Made by a program: the position numbers and the translations under genes
Assembly: GCF_905475465.1 (NCBI RefSeq)
Contig: NC_062248.1
Coordinates: forward strand, 1,116,001-1,180,000
Length of the DNA: 64,000 nucleotides
Source of the DNA: Pieris napi
Taxonomy: Eukaryota; Arthropoda; Insecta; Lepidoptera; Pieridae
Reading direction: 5' to 3'
The notes under the pieces: model-generated
What the model was told of the DNA's origin: nothing
The model's database searches: none
The model's input: only the letters and a program-made list of their open reading frames with translations
Shown: in pieces, positions 34,228 to 45,531 of the stretch
Numbering within the stretch: position 1 is the first letter of the stretch
Layout: every line of letters starts with the position of its first letter

Positions 34228-34600
34228 TGGATTATGTGAAGAAGAAAGTGCTGTTTCATCAAGACAATGCACCGTACCACAAATGAATGAAAACGATGGC
34301 AGAATTGATTGATTGTTTCGGCATCTACGGTATTCTCCAGATTTAGCCCTAAGCGACTTTTTCCTGTTCTCACACCACAAGAGATTTTTTTTGCTCGCTG
34401 TAGCTCGCAGTGAATATAAATTATTCACTGATTCGTATTATAAAAATGGTATCAAAAAATTTCATGACCGCTATAATCGTTCTATCGATCTCGAAGGCAA
34501 CTAAATTGAATAATCAAATCAAATTCTATTTAAAGAGATTTTAATCAGATTTTTTCTTTTCGCCCACGAACTTTTCAGCCCACCTAATACAACCCACATT
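34228..34600 (+). pseudogene. mariner transposase C-terminal relic
   Basis: Encodes KKKVLFHQDNAPYHK, then (after a stop and frame change) RHLRYSPDLALSDFFLFSHH and SYYKNGIKKFHDRYNRSIDL ending at a stop near 34503. HQDNAPxH and YSPDLAxSDxFLF are the second and third catalytic blocks of mariner-family transposases, with D in place. The 3' flank ends AACTTTTCAGCCCACCTAAT, resembling a mariner terminal repeat. The N-terminal half was not found, and the frameshift and stop show it is dead. Confidence 0.85.
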
Positions 34601-35641
34601 AGCTAGTTTGTAAAAGACAAAAACACCCCCTCTGAATCCATCAATTCTGAATAATCCTTGGCCATGTGTATTAACATGTTTCGAATACGGTTTTTTGTTT
34701 CGTACCGATGTCACGCCTCGTTATTAGAAATTAATTACTTTAGGGTCGAGCAAAAAATAACGATAACATTTAAAGGTTCAAGTGATAACAAACAAGGCAA
34801 TATCGGGACATATTTATATTTTTGATACATTTTTGGGAGGAGATAGATTAATTATAGATTATAGTGGAGAAGATGGATTTCGTAGAAATTACATTGTAGC
34901 TTCCTACAGTATGAGAAGATCAAATACCGCGGTTTTCTCACAACCCGTTAATATTATTGTTTGACCTTTCACTGGGAATCAAGCTCAAACTACGATTCCT
35001 TTATGAAACCGCTGAGGTGAAGCAGTTTATCAATTGGATCCTAGCTGTTATAAACATAGTTTCTGAATTCTTCTGTGACGATAGATATAGTGAAGGTAGA
35101 TAGATATTTTACGGTAACGTTAACGACAACAAATCAAAGTTGATTGTTGACCAGAGAAACGTCGAACTTTTATCTGTCACCTAAGATTTAGTGAATACAT
35201 AATATTACCATTAATTAATGGTAATATGTATATGCATTTTCGTGATATTGGAAGATCATTAATCTAACACAAATTACCAACACACAAAAGACCCTATAAA
35301 ATATCTTTCTCTCAATTATTATTATACTTTGACAGATAGCGTGCTGCGCGCTGTGGAAATTAACAAAGTATTATGCGGCTGTGAAACTTGTTAACAGAGG
35401 GTATTGAACCTTATTCCAACGCACCACGGTGTATATTCAAAGTTGTAACGGAAAGCTAAACTTGTCTTTTGATAAGTCCGCATTCAAACCACGTACACTT
35501 GGCATAGAGTCTGAATAGATATCTTGTGAAATGATACGACTCTCCCGATGCCAATAAAGCTGGATTTACATAAAATGCCCCTGAATCATTATGTAATTGT
35601 TTAATGACAATTGTGAATTTTAAGTTTTTTGCTTCATACAT
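34601..35641. other. Unannotated DNA
   Basis: No supported gene. The frame at 34782-34964 has no motif. Confidence 0.45.
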
Positions 35642-35690
35642 CCTAGAGCCGCCAAATATTCTTATTGTAGGAATATTTGGCGGCTCTAGG
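35642..35690. repeat. Perfect 20-bp hairpin
   Basis: The arms 35642-35661 and 35671-35690 are exact reverse complements (CCTAGAGCCGCC at one end, GGCGGCTCTAGG at the other) with a 9-nt loop. It lies immediately beside the LINE relic at 35700, so may mark an insertion junction. Confidence 0.9.
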
Positions 35691-35699
35691 TTAGTTTTT

Positions 35700-36525
35700 T
35701 TTATAGTATAAGGGACAAAAGTGATACCGCCGCCTATGGACACTCTCAATGCCAGAGTGCTTGCGAGTGCGTTGCCGGCCTTTGAAGAATTGGTAGGCTC
35801 TTTTCTTGAAGGACCCTAAGTCGAATTTGTTCGGAGAAACTTCAGTGGGCAGCTGGTTCCACATAGTTTGAATGTATTTAATACATAATAATCTCCTGGC
35901 TGATTCGGCCATGGTGGCTATTTTCTACGGAGATTGGTAGAAGATGCAGAGAGACTCCACTTTTCTATGCAACGCCTTGGAAAGTGACTGGTCGATGACG
36001 GTCAAGTGGTAGGAGCTAGTACAGGGGAGCTCCCGCCCAGAGGTGAGAGCAATACGCCATGTGGGGCCAAATTTTCGCTGTAAAAAGTTGCATGTGGTGG
36101 TCCGAAGTGAAGTACCGTCTCGCCTTGCTGAGCACACCAGTCTTCTTAGAGGCTAATTTAACCTTATCCTGCAAATGACCGTCATTCGATATGTCAACGC
36201 CCAGTATTCGATGCTGGATGAGGCTTTAAGAAGGGAGGAGTAACGACAAAGAGTGTTTTTTTTGCGGAAAACTTCTACGACTACATTAAGTCGACTCCAG
36301 TCCGAGACTTCAAGTAAGCAGAGTTTCGACTTCACACACAAGTTTGTTCCGGTATTGATCGACAACTACCCGAGAAATACCACCACGGCCAGTGTAGAGT
36401 ATCCCCCTATGCTGTTGTCCGCATAGCAATGAATGTTGCTAAGTTGCAACATGTCATTGGTATGCAGAAGAAAACTGGTCGGGTATAGGACACTGCCTTG
36501 TGGGACACCAGCGTTCACGTTCACG
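35700..36525 (-). pseudogene. Decayed CR1/Jockey-like LINE reverse transcriptase and tail
   Basis: On the minus strand the RT signature appears in order: GVPQGSVLYPTSFLLHTNDM, then HCYADNS (where the active site is normally YADD). Further frames are split by stops: VSDWSRLNVVVEVF, and SARRDGTSLRTTTCNFLQRK. The C-terminus TMWNQLPTEVSPNKFDLGSF ends in FKGRQ, and the tail GTGTCCATAGGCGGCGGTAT follows. Stops, frameshifts and the N for D change show it is inactive. The remaining 5' part of the element is absent. Confidence 0.85.
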
Positions 36526-36854
36526 TTTAAGCATTCAGCTATATTTAAATACTAATTATGTCTCAACTCTCCTCTTAATATCTTCTTAATTTCTTAATAT
36601 TAAGATGTATAATCTAATAAGCAAAATACGAATATTAAATTTACCGGATCCAACTATAAATGTTAATGTAAGAAAAATTTTCTCAAATCGTGAGAAGCAA
36701 TAAAGTCGCTTCGCTGTAAACTGAAAAATAACAAACGTCGGTCTTATTCTCAGCACATTAAATTATTAAAGTTCAATATTTATATTGACATTTAATTATT
36801 CGTTATTATTTAACATTAAAATAAAGATCGATTCGAGCCGATTTTTGAATATTA
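36526..36854. other. Unannotated AT-rich DNA
   Basis: No feature recognised between the LINE relic and the MITE. Confidence 0.45.
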
Positions 36855-37484
36855 AGGTCAGTACTCACATACGGTATTACTCGATCGAGCTAAACTGTCG
36901 AGTAAAACCCATGGCATGGGCTTTCGTCCACACATTGAGCATTGATCTATCGAGTGAGGCGCGCCGTTCAGTATTCACCGAACCGTTCGAGCCAAAGGAT
37001 GTCTGTGCAACAAAGGAGACGTTGGCTGTATTTAGCAAGTCTCACAGTGCTTTATAAGAAAATCAAAGAAAAAACGTTAAGCACAGCTAGTTATTTATCA
37101 TAATATTCATTTCTCTTATTTTTGTGGGAGTAATCTTTGGACTTGACATCCCATAAACACTCACACTGTCTATATGTGTTAATAAAGTCTTCTATAGCGC
37201 TTTTGGAATAAACTCGCAAATCCATTTCTCTTAAAAACACATGTTTCAATCACGATAAACAATACCAGACTGACGCTCGCCTCGCGCCACTCGCAGTCAC
37301 GTACACACGTTCGAGTCAAGATTGACGGCTCGCTTCGAGTAGGTTCGAAGGAAATTACTTTCATTTAATTCCATCGAGCCGGCTCGGTGCGAGCCTTCGA
37401 GCTGTGAGCTTTGCGGTCCACACGTTGATTTTTACTCGACTTCGAGTAAAACTATCGAGTAATACCGTATGTGAGTACTGACCT
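36855..37484 (+). mobile_element. Harbinger-like MITE, 630 bp, 31-bp perfect terminal repeats
   Basis: AGGTCAGTACTCACATACGG begins a 31-bp terminal repeat (36855-36885) exactly inverted at 37454-37484. TTA on both sides (36852-36854 and 37485-37487) gives a PIF/Harbinger-type duplication. Subterminal zones are rich in TCGAG words. A 34-codon frame at 36999-37103 (MSVQQRRRWLYLASL start) could be a transposase leader but is too short to assign. Other frames over it are not genes. Confidence 0.88.
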
Positions 37485-37487
37485 TTA

Positions 37488-38050
37488 GTCTATTCTAATT
37501 TCTTTATATACTTTGTTTTTTTTTATGTTTTCTAGATAGTTCTCGGACTATGCTGTCGTCGGAGGTATTAAATAACGTACGTAAATGGTATTGGTAACCC
37601 GGATGATTAAACACTACCACCTATTCCTTTTAACAACTTTTTGTATTCTTGATATACTTACCACATGTGTGAGCACGAGTGTTTGGCTCGATAATCGAGA
37701 CTGTATGTTGAAAGTATGTTGTGTTCACTGAACCAACAAGTATTAGAAAAGGGTCACGCTTAGGAATACCGAAAATCGTTGCAGTTCTAACAATTTATAA
37801 AACTTAGTATCAGAATAAGCACCGCAATAACCGGGGATTATAGTGCATTTCAGCGAAAGCTTGCAGTTTTGATTTGCGGGACTTTATTCCTTAGACTTGT
37901 TATTATTACATTACTTACCGCTTTGAGACGAATGAAAGATGATTTTATTGATCCTTGAGTTTTTACGGTTATATATTTTTCTACTAGTTGTGTTTGCAGT
38001 CTGCTACATAAAGGATAATGAAATACTTTTTTAGATTCTTCTTTATAATT
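37488..38050. other. Unannotated AT-rich DNA
   Basis: No supported gene. The minus frame at 37850-38119 overlaps the SINE and is not called. Confidence 0.45.
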
Positions 38051-38059
38051 TGCTTTGCG

Positions 38060-38290
38060 GGGCTTCAGCGTGTGACACTCATCATTGAGTTCGTAGGTTC
38101 GATCCCGGCTGTGCACCAATGGACTTACTGTTTATGTGCGCATTTAACATGCGCTCGAACGGTGAAGGAAAACATCGTGAGGAAACCGGCTTGACAACGG
38201 CGTGTGTCACAGGAGGCTGATCTGACAAATGATCATGAAACAGATACATAAATCTGAGGCATAGAACTAAAATGGTTGTGCTGGTTGGTT
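38060..38290 (+). mobile_element. tRNA-derived SINE, 5'-truncated
   Basis: Retains GGCTTCAGCGTGTGACACTC, the B box GTAGGTTCGATCCCGGCTGT (38093) and the body AAACATCGTGAGGAAACCGG, ending GGTTGTGCTGG. The A-box end is missing. Confidence 0.75.
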
Positions 38291-38299
38291 TGTTATGTT

Positions 38300-38785
38300 T
38301 TTAGCTAGATGTAATTAATAAATGTAGTCAAATATTTTTTTATAATAAAATATTTATCTATTTCGTAAACCTACAACATAAATGATATATAAGAAACAAT
38401 TACATTAAAGATTTAGCTAAGGAATACATAATATATACTAAAAGATTCAAATGAAACGAAAGAAAATAAATTATTAAATACATTTTCTAAGTATTAACTA
38501 ATTTGGCTGTGTTGTGTGGTGGCGGATGTAGAATTATGTACATGATGATGTGTATGTGGGGTGTGCTCATATTGGAAGTAAGTTTTGGCAGGACCTTATG
38601 GTGAAATTTCATAATAATAATTTATTTATAGCTTTACAAATATTCAACATTTTGTGGTGGTCACTTTAATCGTCTATGGTGGTACAGAACCGATTAGGCG
38701 ACTGCAGATACTTGTGTCAATAGAGTATTCTTGTACATGCAAAAACAACAAACTAACAAAATTAAAAAAGGTTAAAAAATTGTAT
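38300..38785. other. Unannotated AT-rich DNA
   Basis: No gene or repeat recognised. Confidence 0.4.
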
Positions 38786-39085
38786 TATATTTAGTATTGT
38801 CTTTGATTGACATAACCTTTACACATTTAAAAAAAACTTTTTAACCGGATTAAAGTTATGTATTATTATAAATTTACAACTATTTAACATAATTTTAAAT
38901 TTATCCGACTTTTCGCGTGCTTTACAGCGTGTGGATGTTGGTGTTGTACAGGTGTTGGATGTCAAAAAGTATCACAGCTGTAGAGAAAGTTGCATTATCT
39001 GTATTTATTTCCCCGGAGTTGGTATCGACTAAAAGATGGAGGGTTTTGGCAAAAATGGCTCACGGTGTCCTCTATTTTTGCGGAT
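38786..39085 (+). mobile_element. Dispersed retroposon, third copy
   Basis: Body from AAAACTTTTTAACCGGATTA (38829) through TTTTCGCGTGCTTTACAGCG, GTATCACAGCTGTAGAGAAA and GGAGGGTTTTGGCAAAAATG to CCTCTATTTTTGCGGA. Just before it, AGTATTGTCTTTGATTGACA (38793) is the reverse of the family's 3' end, so this copy may be fused to an inverted fragment. The open frame at 38917-39105 is a chance frame within the repeat. Confidence 0.7.
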
Positions 39086-39640
39086 TGTTTTTCTTGAGAT
39101 TTTAATTTGGATATTATTGTATTATATTTTTTTCTAATGACCCATACTATAAATTAATAATACAATGTACAGATGTTTCTTCTTGTACAGTAGATACGAA
39201 TAACGTAAAGTTAAAATCACAAAGTATCCGTTCCCGAAGCGGGTAAGTCATCGAATAATACGAGCGTAGAACTTGTAACAGCTCGCTGCAGTAAATTAAA
39301 CTATGTAGAGCAGATATAGTAAATCACAGATAACTTAGTAACTTAGGAATTGCACCGTCTATTCCTGTTGACGCCCGGGTCACTATTATCTAAATCGAAA
39401 CATTTAATATTTATATAGTTCTAAGCTGTATAGTGATAAGCTGTAGCTTATTTAGAGTTTTATGAATTAAAAAGTTATATTTACGGGAACTTTATATAAA
39501 AAAACGGCTCACACTTTTTTATAACTCAGATTTTTTTAACGATCCTACAGGACGCCCAAAAATCGCAATTATCGTAGCCCATAGATACCCATTTTAGTGG
39601 GTGCGTTGCCGGCCTTTAACCATATCTTGTTCAAACAATA
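39086..39640. other. Unannotated DNA with a repeat scrap
   Basis: 39540-39620 (GACGCCCAAAAATCGCAATT ... GTGGGTGCGTTGCCGGCCTT) is a short copy of the 18140 family. Nothing else recognised. Confidence 0.45.
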
Positions 39641-39868
39641 TTCGTTTTTTATGGAATAGGAGGCAAACGGGCGGGAGGCTCACCTGATTTTAAGTGACAA
39701 CGCCGCCCGTGGACACTTCACTCACCTTCAAGAAAAGAGTGTACCAATTCTTGAAAGGCCGGCAACGCACTCGCGAGCCCTCTGGTATTGAAAGTGTCCA
39801 TGGGCGGTATCACTAAACATCAGGTGAGCCTCCTGCCCGTTTGCCTCCTATTCCATAAAAAACGAACT
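39641..39868. mobile_element. Foldback pair of LINE/SINE tails, about 80-bp arms
   Basis: The left arm, reversed, and the right arm both read GTGTCCA..GGGCGG, ATCAGGTGAGCCTCC, GCCCGTTTGCCTCC and TATTCCATAAAAAACGA with few differences. The spacer contains AAGAAAAGAGTGTACCAATT and GGCCGGCAACGCACTCGCGA. Either two head-to-head tail insertions or a palindromic element; no target duplication identified. Confidence 0.8.
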
Positions 39869-41229
39869 CACATTACCAGAAGGCTCATTAGTGCGTTGCT
39901 GGCCTTTTAAGTATAAAGAGAGAGAAGAGTGTACCTATATATTAAGATGTGCAACGCCTAATCTGTGATTCTTTACGCAATTATTTTTAAAGTTAGTGTA
40001 GGGTAATACAAAGTATTACCACTATGTACGTATTTGTAAGTCGTAACACTTTCAACTGGTTAAAAAAATCGTTTAGGACCTTTGGTTTTAAATTCATGTA
40101 TTAAAACGACATATATTTACTTTTTTAATATATATATGTGAGGAAAACATAATATATTTTCCTATACAAACTCCTGTCTATATTGTATTTTATATAAACT
40201 TTTTTGTAATGTTGTCTTTGCCGTCTGATCGACGATGTGTAATTTATGTCACTTGACATTATTATAATATGTAAGATATTTTATTTTTTTCATTGTATTA
40301 TTTTACTTTATAAAAAGTAGAATATAGGCTTTAAATGTTGTTTCTTTTGTATTCACAGAGAAACGCAGTTGCGCCTTATTTATTTCCAGTAGGTATAAGC
40401 GATTGATACTATGATATATATATATTATATATGTAGCTAATACCAATAAATTATTACAAATAAAAAAAGATACGTCTACACATATAAACAAAACAAATAC
40501 TAAGCTCGAAAAAAGGTTCCAATTAACATAAGCCCTTAAAATATTAAATATAATACAATTAGTTCTCTTATAAATTGGGTGAATTAATTCAGAGGAAAAA
40601 GTGGGAAGACCTATGATTAAGTGGTGTTTGAGTTCGGGTTGGGATCCTTTCGACCGTTTAGTTAATATCCGCAGTTTTGGGTTAACTTTGTTGTTTTTAA
40701 TGTCTTTCGCGGGGTGACACTTTGGAAGGGAGATTAAAGGGTGACTTAGTCCCGAGGAACCGATTATTTCGTCACGATTTGCAAACTTATTTTGGCCGGT
40801 TTATATTTAGTAAAGAAACAGGAAAAATTAATTGCATATATAGGAATTACGAAAAAGTTTCCACCTCTACTCAGTTCGGGACCAAAGGAATGATGATTCC
40901 CCCCTCATAGTGAAGCTTAATTTCACTGTTAAGTCGAAGACGTACGAATATCGGATACTTAAGTTAAAAGCTCTAAGGCTATTATATATTATTGGTGTGT
41001 GGAAAAAGAGGAAAGTTCTGATATATAATATTTTAGGTTTAGGTTTAAAGACTTTATTTCTCAAAAAAGACAAAAAATGTCACTTACATGAGAATAATAC
41101 TCTAGATAACGTAACATTGTAGTCGTTCTTAAAATAATCCCCCTCCCCCCTGGACCGCGGAAGCGTTTAGACGTGTGCATTCTATTTGTTTTATAACTTA
41201 AAAATCAAATTAAAAATAAATTCCGTGCG
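39869..41229. other. Unannotated AT-rich DNA
   Basis: No supported gene. Overlapping frames at 40867-41122 on opposite strands have no motifs. A further tail scrap lies at about 39870-39915 (CAGAAGGCTCATTAGTGCGT). Confidence 0.45.
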
Positions 41230-41464
41230 AATAAATTAAGGTGTGTACCAGGAGCGCATGAGTTGCGTTGCAGTAAGTGCATCTGTGCGAACGGGACAAC
41301 ACTTGTGAGACAGCTTAAGTTGTACGCTCCGTCTGCGCGCATCATCGATACGCAAGCTTTGTAAGTTGCCGTAATTCATAAGCGATAGCGGGTAGCGGAA
41401 ATTTATAGGGGGCTGGTCCAAGTTTATTTTTTCGTGTACTCTGGTGTCATCTTTTGTCAGAAAT

Positions 41465-42367
41465 ATGCCTCTTAAGCGCACACCTCCCAGCACCCCCACT
41501 CCCGAAGACTTAAAGGAAGCTAGGTTGAACGCGCCGAAAGCTTCTTTTTCGGGCTCCGCGCCAGATTTATCTAATGAGGAGCGAAGCAATGTAACTATGA
41601 GGCGCAAGCAGGATGAGTCCTATATTAAAAAATTCATAACCGAAATTAAGGATATGCTTGCTAAAGCAAACTCTCAAAATGAAAGTAAATTCACCTCCTT
41701 GCAATCCTCCATGAGAGAAATCTTGACACAAAATACAGAAATAAAAGACTCCATTGCTTTTGTTTCTAAGCAGTACGAAGATATGAAAGCTAAATACGAG
41801 AAGTTGGAAAAACAGAGGAATGAAGATCGTCTGCATATTGATCAGCTTGAAAAGAAAATCGAGTCGCTGGAACGAACGTCTGCCTCAACTAAACTTGAAC
41901 TAAGAAATATTCCTAAGATTACCGGTGAAAATAAGGATAGTTTATGTAAAATTGCTTCAAAAGCTGCAGATGTTATTGATTTTCCCATACAGAAACAGGA
42001 TATTAAGGATATTTATCGTACAAAAAGTAAAACTGGACATGGAGCAATTATTGTGGAATTGGGCAGCGTTATATTGAAAGATGGTATTATTGAAAAGGCA
42101 CGCAAATTTAACAAAATGAATTCTGCTAACAAATTGAACACGGCACACTTAAGTTTGGAAGGACCAGCAAAGCCATTTTTTATTTCAGAATGTCTATCAC
42201 CCTGCGGAAAACGATTAAATTATCTGGCTCGTGCATTTGCTCAGGAAAATGGATATAAATTCTGCTGGACCTCATTTGGAAGAACCTACCTGAGACAAGA
42301 TGAAGGTAAACGGCATATTAGAATTGATAGTGAGGGTGATTTAAATAAACTTCGTCTAAAACAATGA
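41465..42367 (+). CDS. LINE ORF1 protein (coiled coil, FP-like C-terminus)
   Basis: 300-residue nucleic-acid-binding ORF1 protein presumed to package element RNA. The ATG at 41465 is preferred to the upstream in-frame GTG. The proline-rich N-terminus (PPSTPTPEDL) is followed by a charged coiled-coil region at about residues 50-140 (EKLEKQRNEDRLHIDQLEKK). An RRM-like segment spans about 140-220 (ELRNIP ... HGAIIVEL ... KARKFNKM), and a C-terminal domain about 228-298 (ECLSPCGKRLNYLARAFAQ, YKFCWTSFGRTYLRQDEG). The latter resembles the C-terminal domain of the baculovirus FP family, which is known from many insect retroelement ORF1 proteins. No CCHC knuckle is present. The frame is intact and ends 290 bp before ORF2. 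Function is inferred from family architecture; the domain call needs a profile search. Confidence 0.8.
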   Translation: MPLKRTPPSTPTPEDLKEARLNAPKASFSGSAPDLSNEERSNVTMRRKQDESYIKKFITEIKDMLAKANSQNESKFTSLQSSMREILTQNTEIKDSIAFVSKQYEDMKAKYEKLEKQRNEDRLHIDQLEKKIESLERTSASTKLELRNIPKITGENKDSLCKIASKAADVIDFPIQKQDIKDIYRTKSKTGHGAIIVELGSVILKDGIIEKARKFNKMNSANKLNTAHLSLEGPAKPFFISECLSPCGKRLNYLARAFAQENGYKFCWTSFGRTYLRQDEGKRHIRIDSEGDLNKLRLKQ

Positions 42368-42657
42368 CTTTTTGAGGCCCCCAGGAAACTCCGCCGGCCT
42401 ACGATAACTTTCCTGTTTGTGAAAATCCGGCACTTAATTATTGTTTTTATAGATATTATTTTATTTTTTTATATATTATATTATTGTTTTACTTTATATA
42501 CATACTTATACTCTGTTCATTGTATTGTATTTTACATAACTAAAAAATTATACATTCTTAGTCTAGTGATCATGTTGAAATCGAGATCTTATCTTTGTAA
42601 AAATGTCAGCATTTCTCAGACACGAGTAGCTGCGACAAAAAGCTTAATATTTTACAA
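42368..42657 (+). other. LINE inter-ORF spacer
   Basis: 290 bp, strongly AT-rich with T-runs, between ORF1 and ORF2. The short frame across it (42419-42682) is low-complexity and not supported. The means of ORF2 translation (reinitiation, or an internal start) cannot be judged here. Confidence 0.6.
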
Positions 42658-45531
42658 ATGGCTAGATTTATTGATAATATAAATAATGATATTGATAATA
42701 TAACAGTGGCAACTGCCTACAGTTGTGATATAAATAATTGTAATGATTTAGTAAAAAAATCAGGAAACTCCCTAAAAATTATAACACAAAATATCCGTAG
42801 CGTTTACAAAAATATTGATGCATTCTTGGCCCATATAGCTCGTCTGTACTTTGATCCAGATATAATAATTTTAACTGAATGCTGGTTAAACGATAATAAA
42901 CCCATACCCAGTCTCAAGGATTATAATTCTTATTTCACAAAAAAATGCTTAAATCAAAATGACGGTATTATAATTTATGCTAAACAAAATATAAATTGCG
43001 AAATTGAAGAACCTAATCCTAAAGATGCTAACTTTCTGCTAGCTAAAATAGTACCAGATATTGTACTTTTAGCTATTTATAGATCACCATCCTTTTACTA
43101 CACTGAGCGCTTTTTGAATGCTTTGAATGATATTGTTAAATCTATAAAATCTAAGAATATATTTTTAATAGGTGATATAAATATCGATATAAAACCTGGA
43201 AACGGTGACAGAAACAGTAACTCTTACTTAAATTTAACCAGCGAATTGGGTTTTCTGCCAGGCCACACATATCCAACACGATTAAGCAATTGTCTCGATC
43301 ATGTAATGGTTAAAACTGTTTTACAAACTAGTGTTATAGTTATAAATTCCACCGTAACTGATCACGACTCTATTCTAATAAATCTATCCCTTAACAGTAA
43401 ACGGACTAATACTCAGTGCCCTTCCATTGTTGAAAGAGTAAATTTTAGTGAAGCTATAAAATATGTTGAATTGGCTGATTTTACTTTTATGACTAACAAG
43501 CAAGACGCCGAGTCTGCTGCGACTCGATTTGTTGAAATTCTGTCATCTGCTATTAAAGCTAACACTGAAAAAGTCCGTGTACCCAGGCGCAAAAAATCTC
43601 TTAAGCCCTGGATGACTCCGGGCCTACTTCGCTGTATCCGTCACCGGGATAAACTGCATCTTAATTTAAAAAGGGACCCCCAAAATGAAATTCTTAAAAT
43701 AACCTATAAAAGGTACAGGAATTTTTGTTGCTCATTACTTAGAAAATTGAAGCGCGAACACGATAAATTCTTATTAAAAAGTGCAAAATCAAATAAAGAA
43801 ACCTGGGCTGCAATAAAATATGTCACCGATAGTTCAAGTAAAAAATCTTCTGCCGATGAGTTAATTAGGAATTGTAACGCATTGGATGCGAGAGAGCTAG
43901 CTGAAAAACTTACAGGGTGTAAGTATAACTACATATGTACAAGATCTAATTGCTTGACTAACTCCTTCGTACTAATGCCACCAGATGAGGTTGAGGTGGA
44001 ATCTCTCATCTTAAGCTTAAAAAATGATTGTGCCACTGGTTGGGACTCTATACCAGCTCGATTTCTAAAAATGGTAAGACATGTCATTGTATCGCCGCTT
44101 ACTATCTTGTTTCAGACATGTTTTAGGGAAGGCTGCTTTCCAAAAGTCTTTAAAAGGTCTCTCATTACTCCTGTTCACAAGGGTGGGGCACGGGATTGTG
44201 TTGCAAACTACAGACCGATTTCTGTGCTTATAGCACTATCAAAAATCCTAGAAAAGATGCTTAACGTGAGGTTAATACAGTTTTTAAATCGGTACAATAT
44301 TCTGTCCAGCTCACAATTTGGTTTCAGAATGGGTATGTCAACAGAAGACGCTGTGGGTAGCTTGATTGAGTTTGTCACAGAAAAACTTGACAGGAAACAA
44401 AAGTGCCTTGGTGTCTTCCTCGATCTTGCCAAGGCATTTGATACCGTCTCAATACCTATACTTGTGGACAAATTGGAGCGAATTGGAATAAGAGACTCAG
44501 CCCTGCTTATTTTTAAAGATTTCCTTAGTGGTCGGGTGCAAAGGGTTAAGATTAACAATCATATTAGTTCCGACGCAAATGTAACTTTTGGAGTTCCGCA
44601 AGGCAGTATTCTTGGTCCAAGTCTTTTTCTTATTTACATAAACGACCTATGTAATATGTCCCTAACTAGTTGCAGGTTGTTTACCTATGCCGATGATACG
44701 GCTATAGTTTTTTATGGGGACACCTGGACCGAGATACAAAATATTGCCGAAAGCGGACTGCAGAAGGTGGCTAGATGGCTCAGGGAAAATTTACTTACTT
44801 TAAATATTTCTAAAACTTCGTATATTCAGTTCCAAACTATTAATTCCCATATGACTGATATTAATCTTAAAATACACATATGTGTCTCTGAGCGCAATTG
44901 TACTTGCATTAATATAACAAAATCCAATACCATTAAATACCTCGGTATCGAATTAGATAATAAATTGAGTTGGCTTCCTCACATTGAGATTATAACGGCA
45001 CGCACGCGAAAACTAATCTGGACATTCAAAAAATTACGTTATGCCGCGGAATTTGAACTACTCCGCACTGTTTACTTTGCCTTAGTAAAATCGGTTATTG
45101 GATACTGCGTGAGCGTGTGGGGTGGAGCGTGCAAGTCACATCTAATTCAGCTTGAAAGAGCCCACAGATCTTTACTAAAAGTAATGACTTTCAAACCCTA
45201 CAGATTTTCAACCACACTTTTATATAAACAGTGTGAGCTCCTCAGTGTTAGACAGTTATTCGTCTTTAATATAATAGCCAAACAACATGTCCATACCCCT
45301 TATAACCCAGAGGTTTGCAGTAACAAACGCTGTATACCAAATGTACTCCCCACAGCAAAATTCCGTACTACCTTCGCAAGGCGACAACGAGCATTTCTCT
45401 CAGTCTTTCTATATAATAAAATAAACAAAAAATTAAATTTCTACCCTCTTTCACTACATGACTGCAAATCAATTGTTAAGACTTGGCTTTTGTCTTTAAA
45501 TTATGAGGAAACAGAAGATCTATTTAACTAA
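42658..45531 (+). CDS. LINE ORF2: APE endonuclease and reverse transcriptase
   Basis: 957-residue replicase that nicks target DNA and reverse-transcribes element RNA. APE-type endonuclease at about residues 38-245: QN at 44-45, TECW with E74, GDIN at 172-175 and the closing DHDS at 235-238. A linker follows, then the RT domain at about 500-760: NYRPISVL at 518, FLDLAKAFD with catalytic Asp at 589/595, GVPQGSILGPSLF from 645, TYADDTAIV with YADD at 677-680 and KYLGIELDNKLSW. The C-terminal region lacks an obvious RNase H. The whole frame is open with no stop and normal length, so this copy could be competent or very recently so. The ATG at 42658 gives MARFIDN. Opposite-strand frame at 44208-44558 is a shadow. 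Confidence 0.93.
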   Translation: MARFIDNINNDIDNITVATAYSCDINNCNDLVKKSGNSLKIITQNIRSVYKNIDAFLAHIARLYFDPDIIILTECWLNDNKPIPSLKDYNSYFTKKCLNQNDGIIIYAKQNINCEIEEPNPKDANFLLAKIVPDIVLLAIYRSPSFYYTERFLNALNDIVKSIKSKNIFLIGDINIDIKPGNGDRNSNSYLNLTSELGFLPGHTYPTRLSNCLDHVMVKTVLQTSVIVINSTVTDHDSILINLSLNSKRTNTQCPSIVERVNFSEAIKYVELADFTFMTNKQDAESAATRFVEILSSAIKANTEKVRVPRRKKSLKPWMTPGLLRCIRHRDKLHLNLKRDPQNEILKITYKRYRNFCCSLLRKLKREHDKFLLKSAKSNKETWAAIKYVTDSSSKKSSADELIRNCNALDARELAEKLTGCKYNYICTRSNCLTNSFVLMPPDEVEVESLILSLKNDCATGWDSIPARFLKMVRHVIVSPLTILFQTCFREGCFPKVFKRSLITPVHKGGARDCVANYRPISVLIALSKILEKMLNVRLIQFLNRYNILSSSQFGFRMGMSTEDAVGSLIEFVTEKLDRKQKCLGVFLDLAKAFDTVSIPILVDKLERIGIRDSALLIFKDFLSGRVQRVKINNHISSDANVTFGVPQGSILGPSLFLIYINDLCNMSLTSCRLFTYADDTAIVFYGDTWTEIQNIAESGLQKVARWLRENLLTLNISKTSYIQFQTINSHMTDINLKIHICVSERNCTCINITKSNTIKYLGIELDNKLSWLPHIEIITARTRKLIWTFKKLRYAAEFELLRTVYFALVKSVIGYCVSVWGGACKSHLIQLERAHRSLLKVMTFKPYRFSTTLLYKQCELLSVRQLFVFNIIAKQHVHTPYNPEVCSNKRCIPNVLPTAKFRTTFARRQRAFLSVFLYNKINKKLNFYPLSLHDCKSIVKTWLLSLNYEETEDLFN

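Noticed and set aside
44208..44558. Minus-strand 116-aa frame
   Set aside because: Shadow of the LINE reverse transcriptase on the opposite strand.
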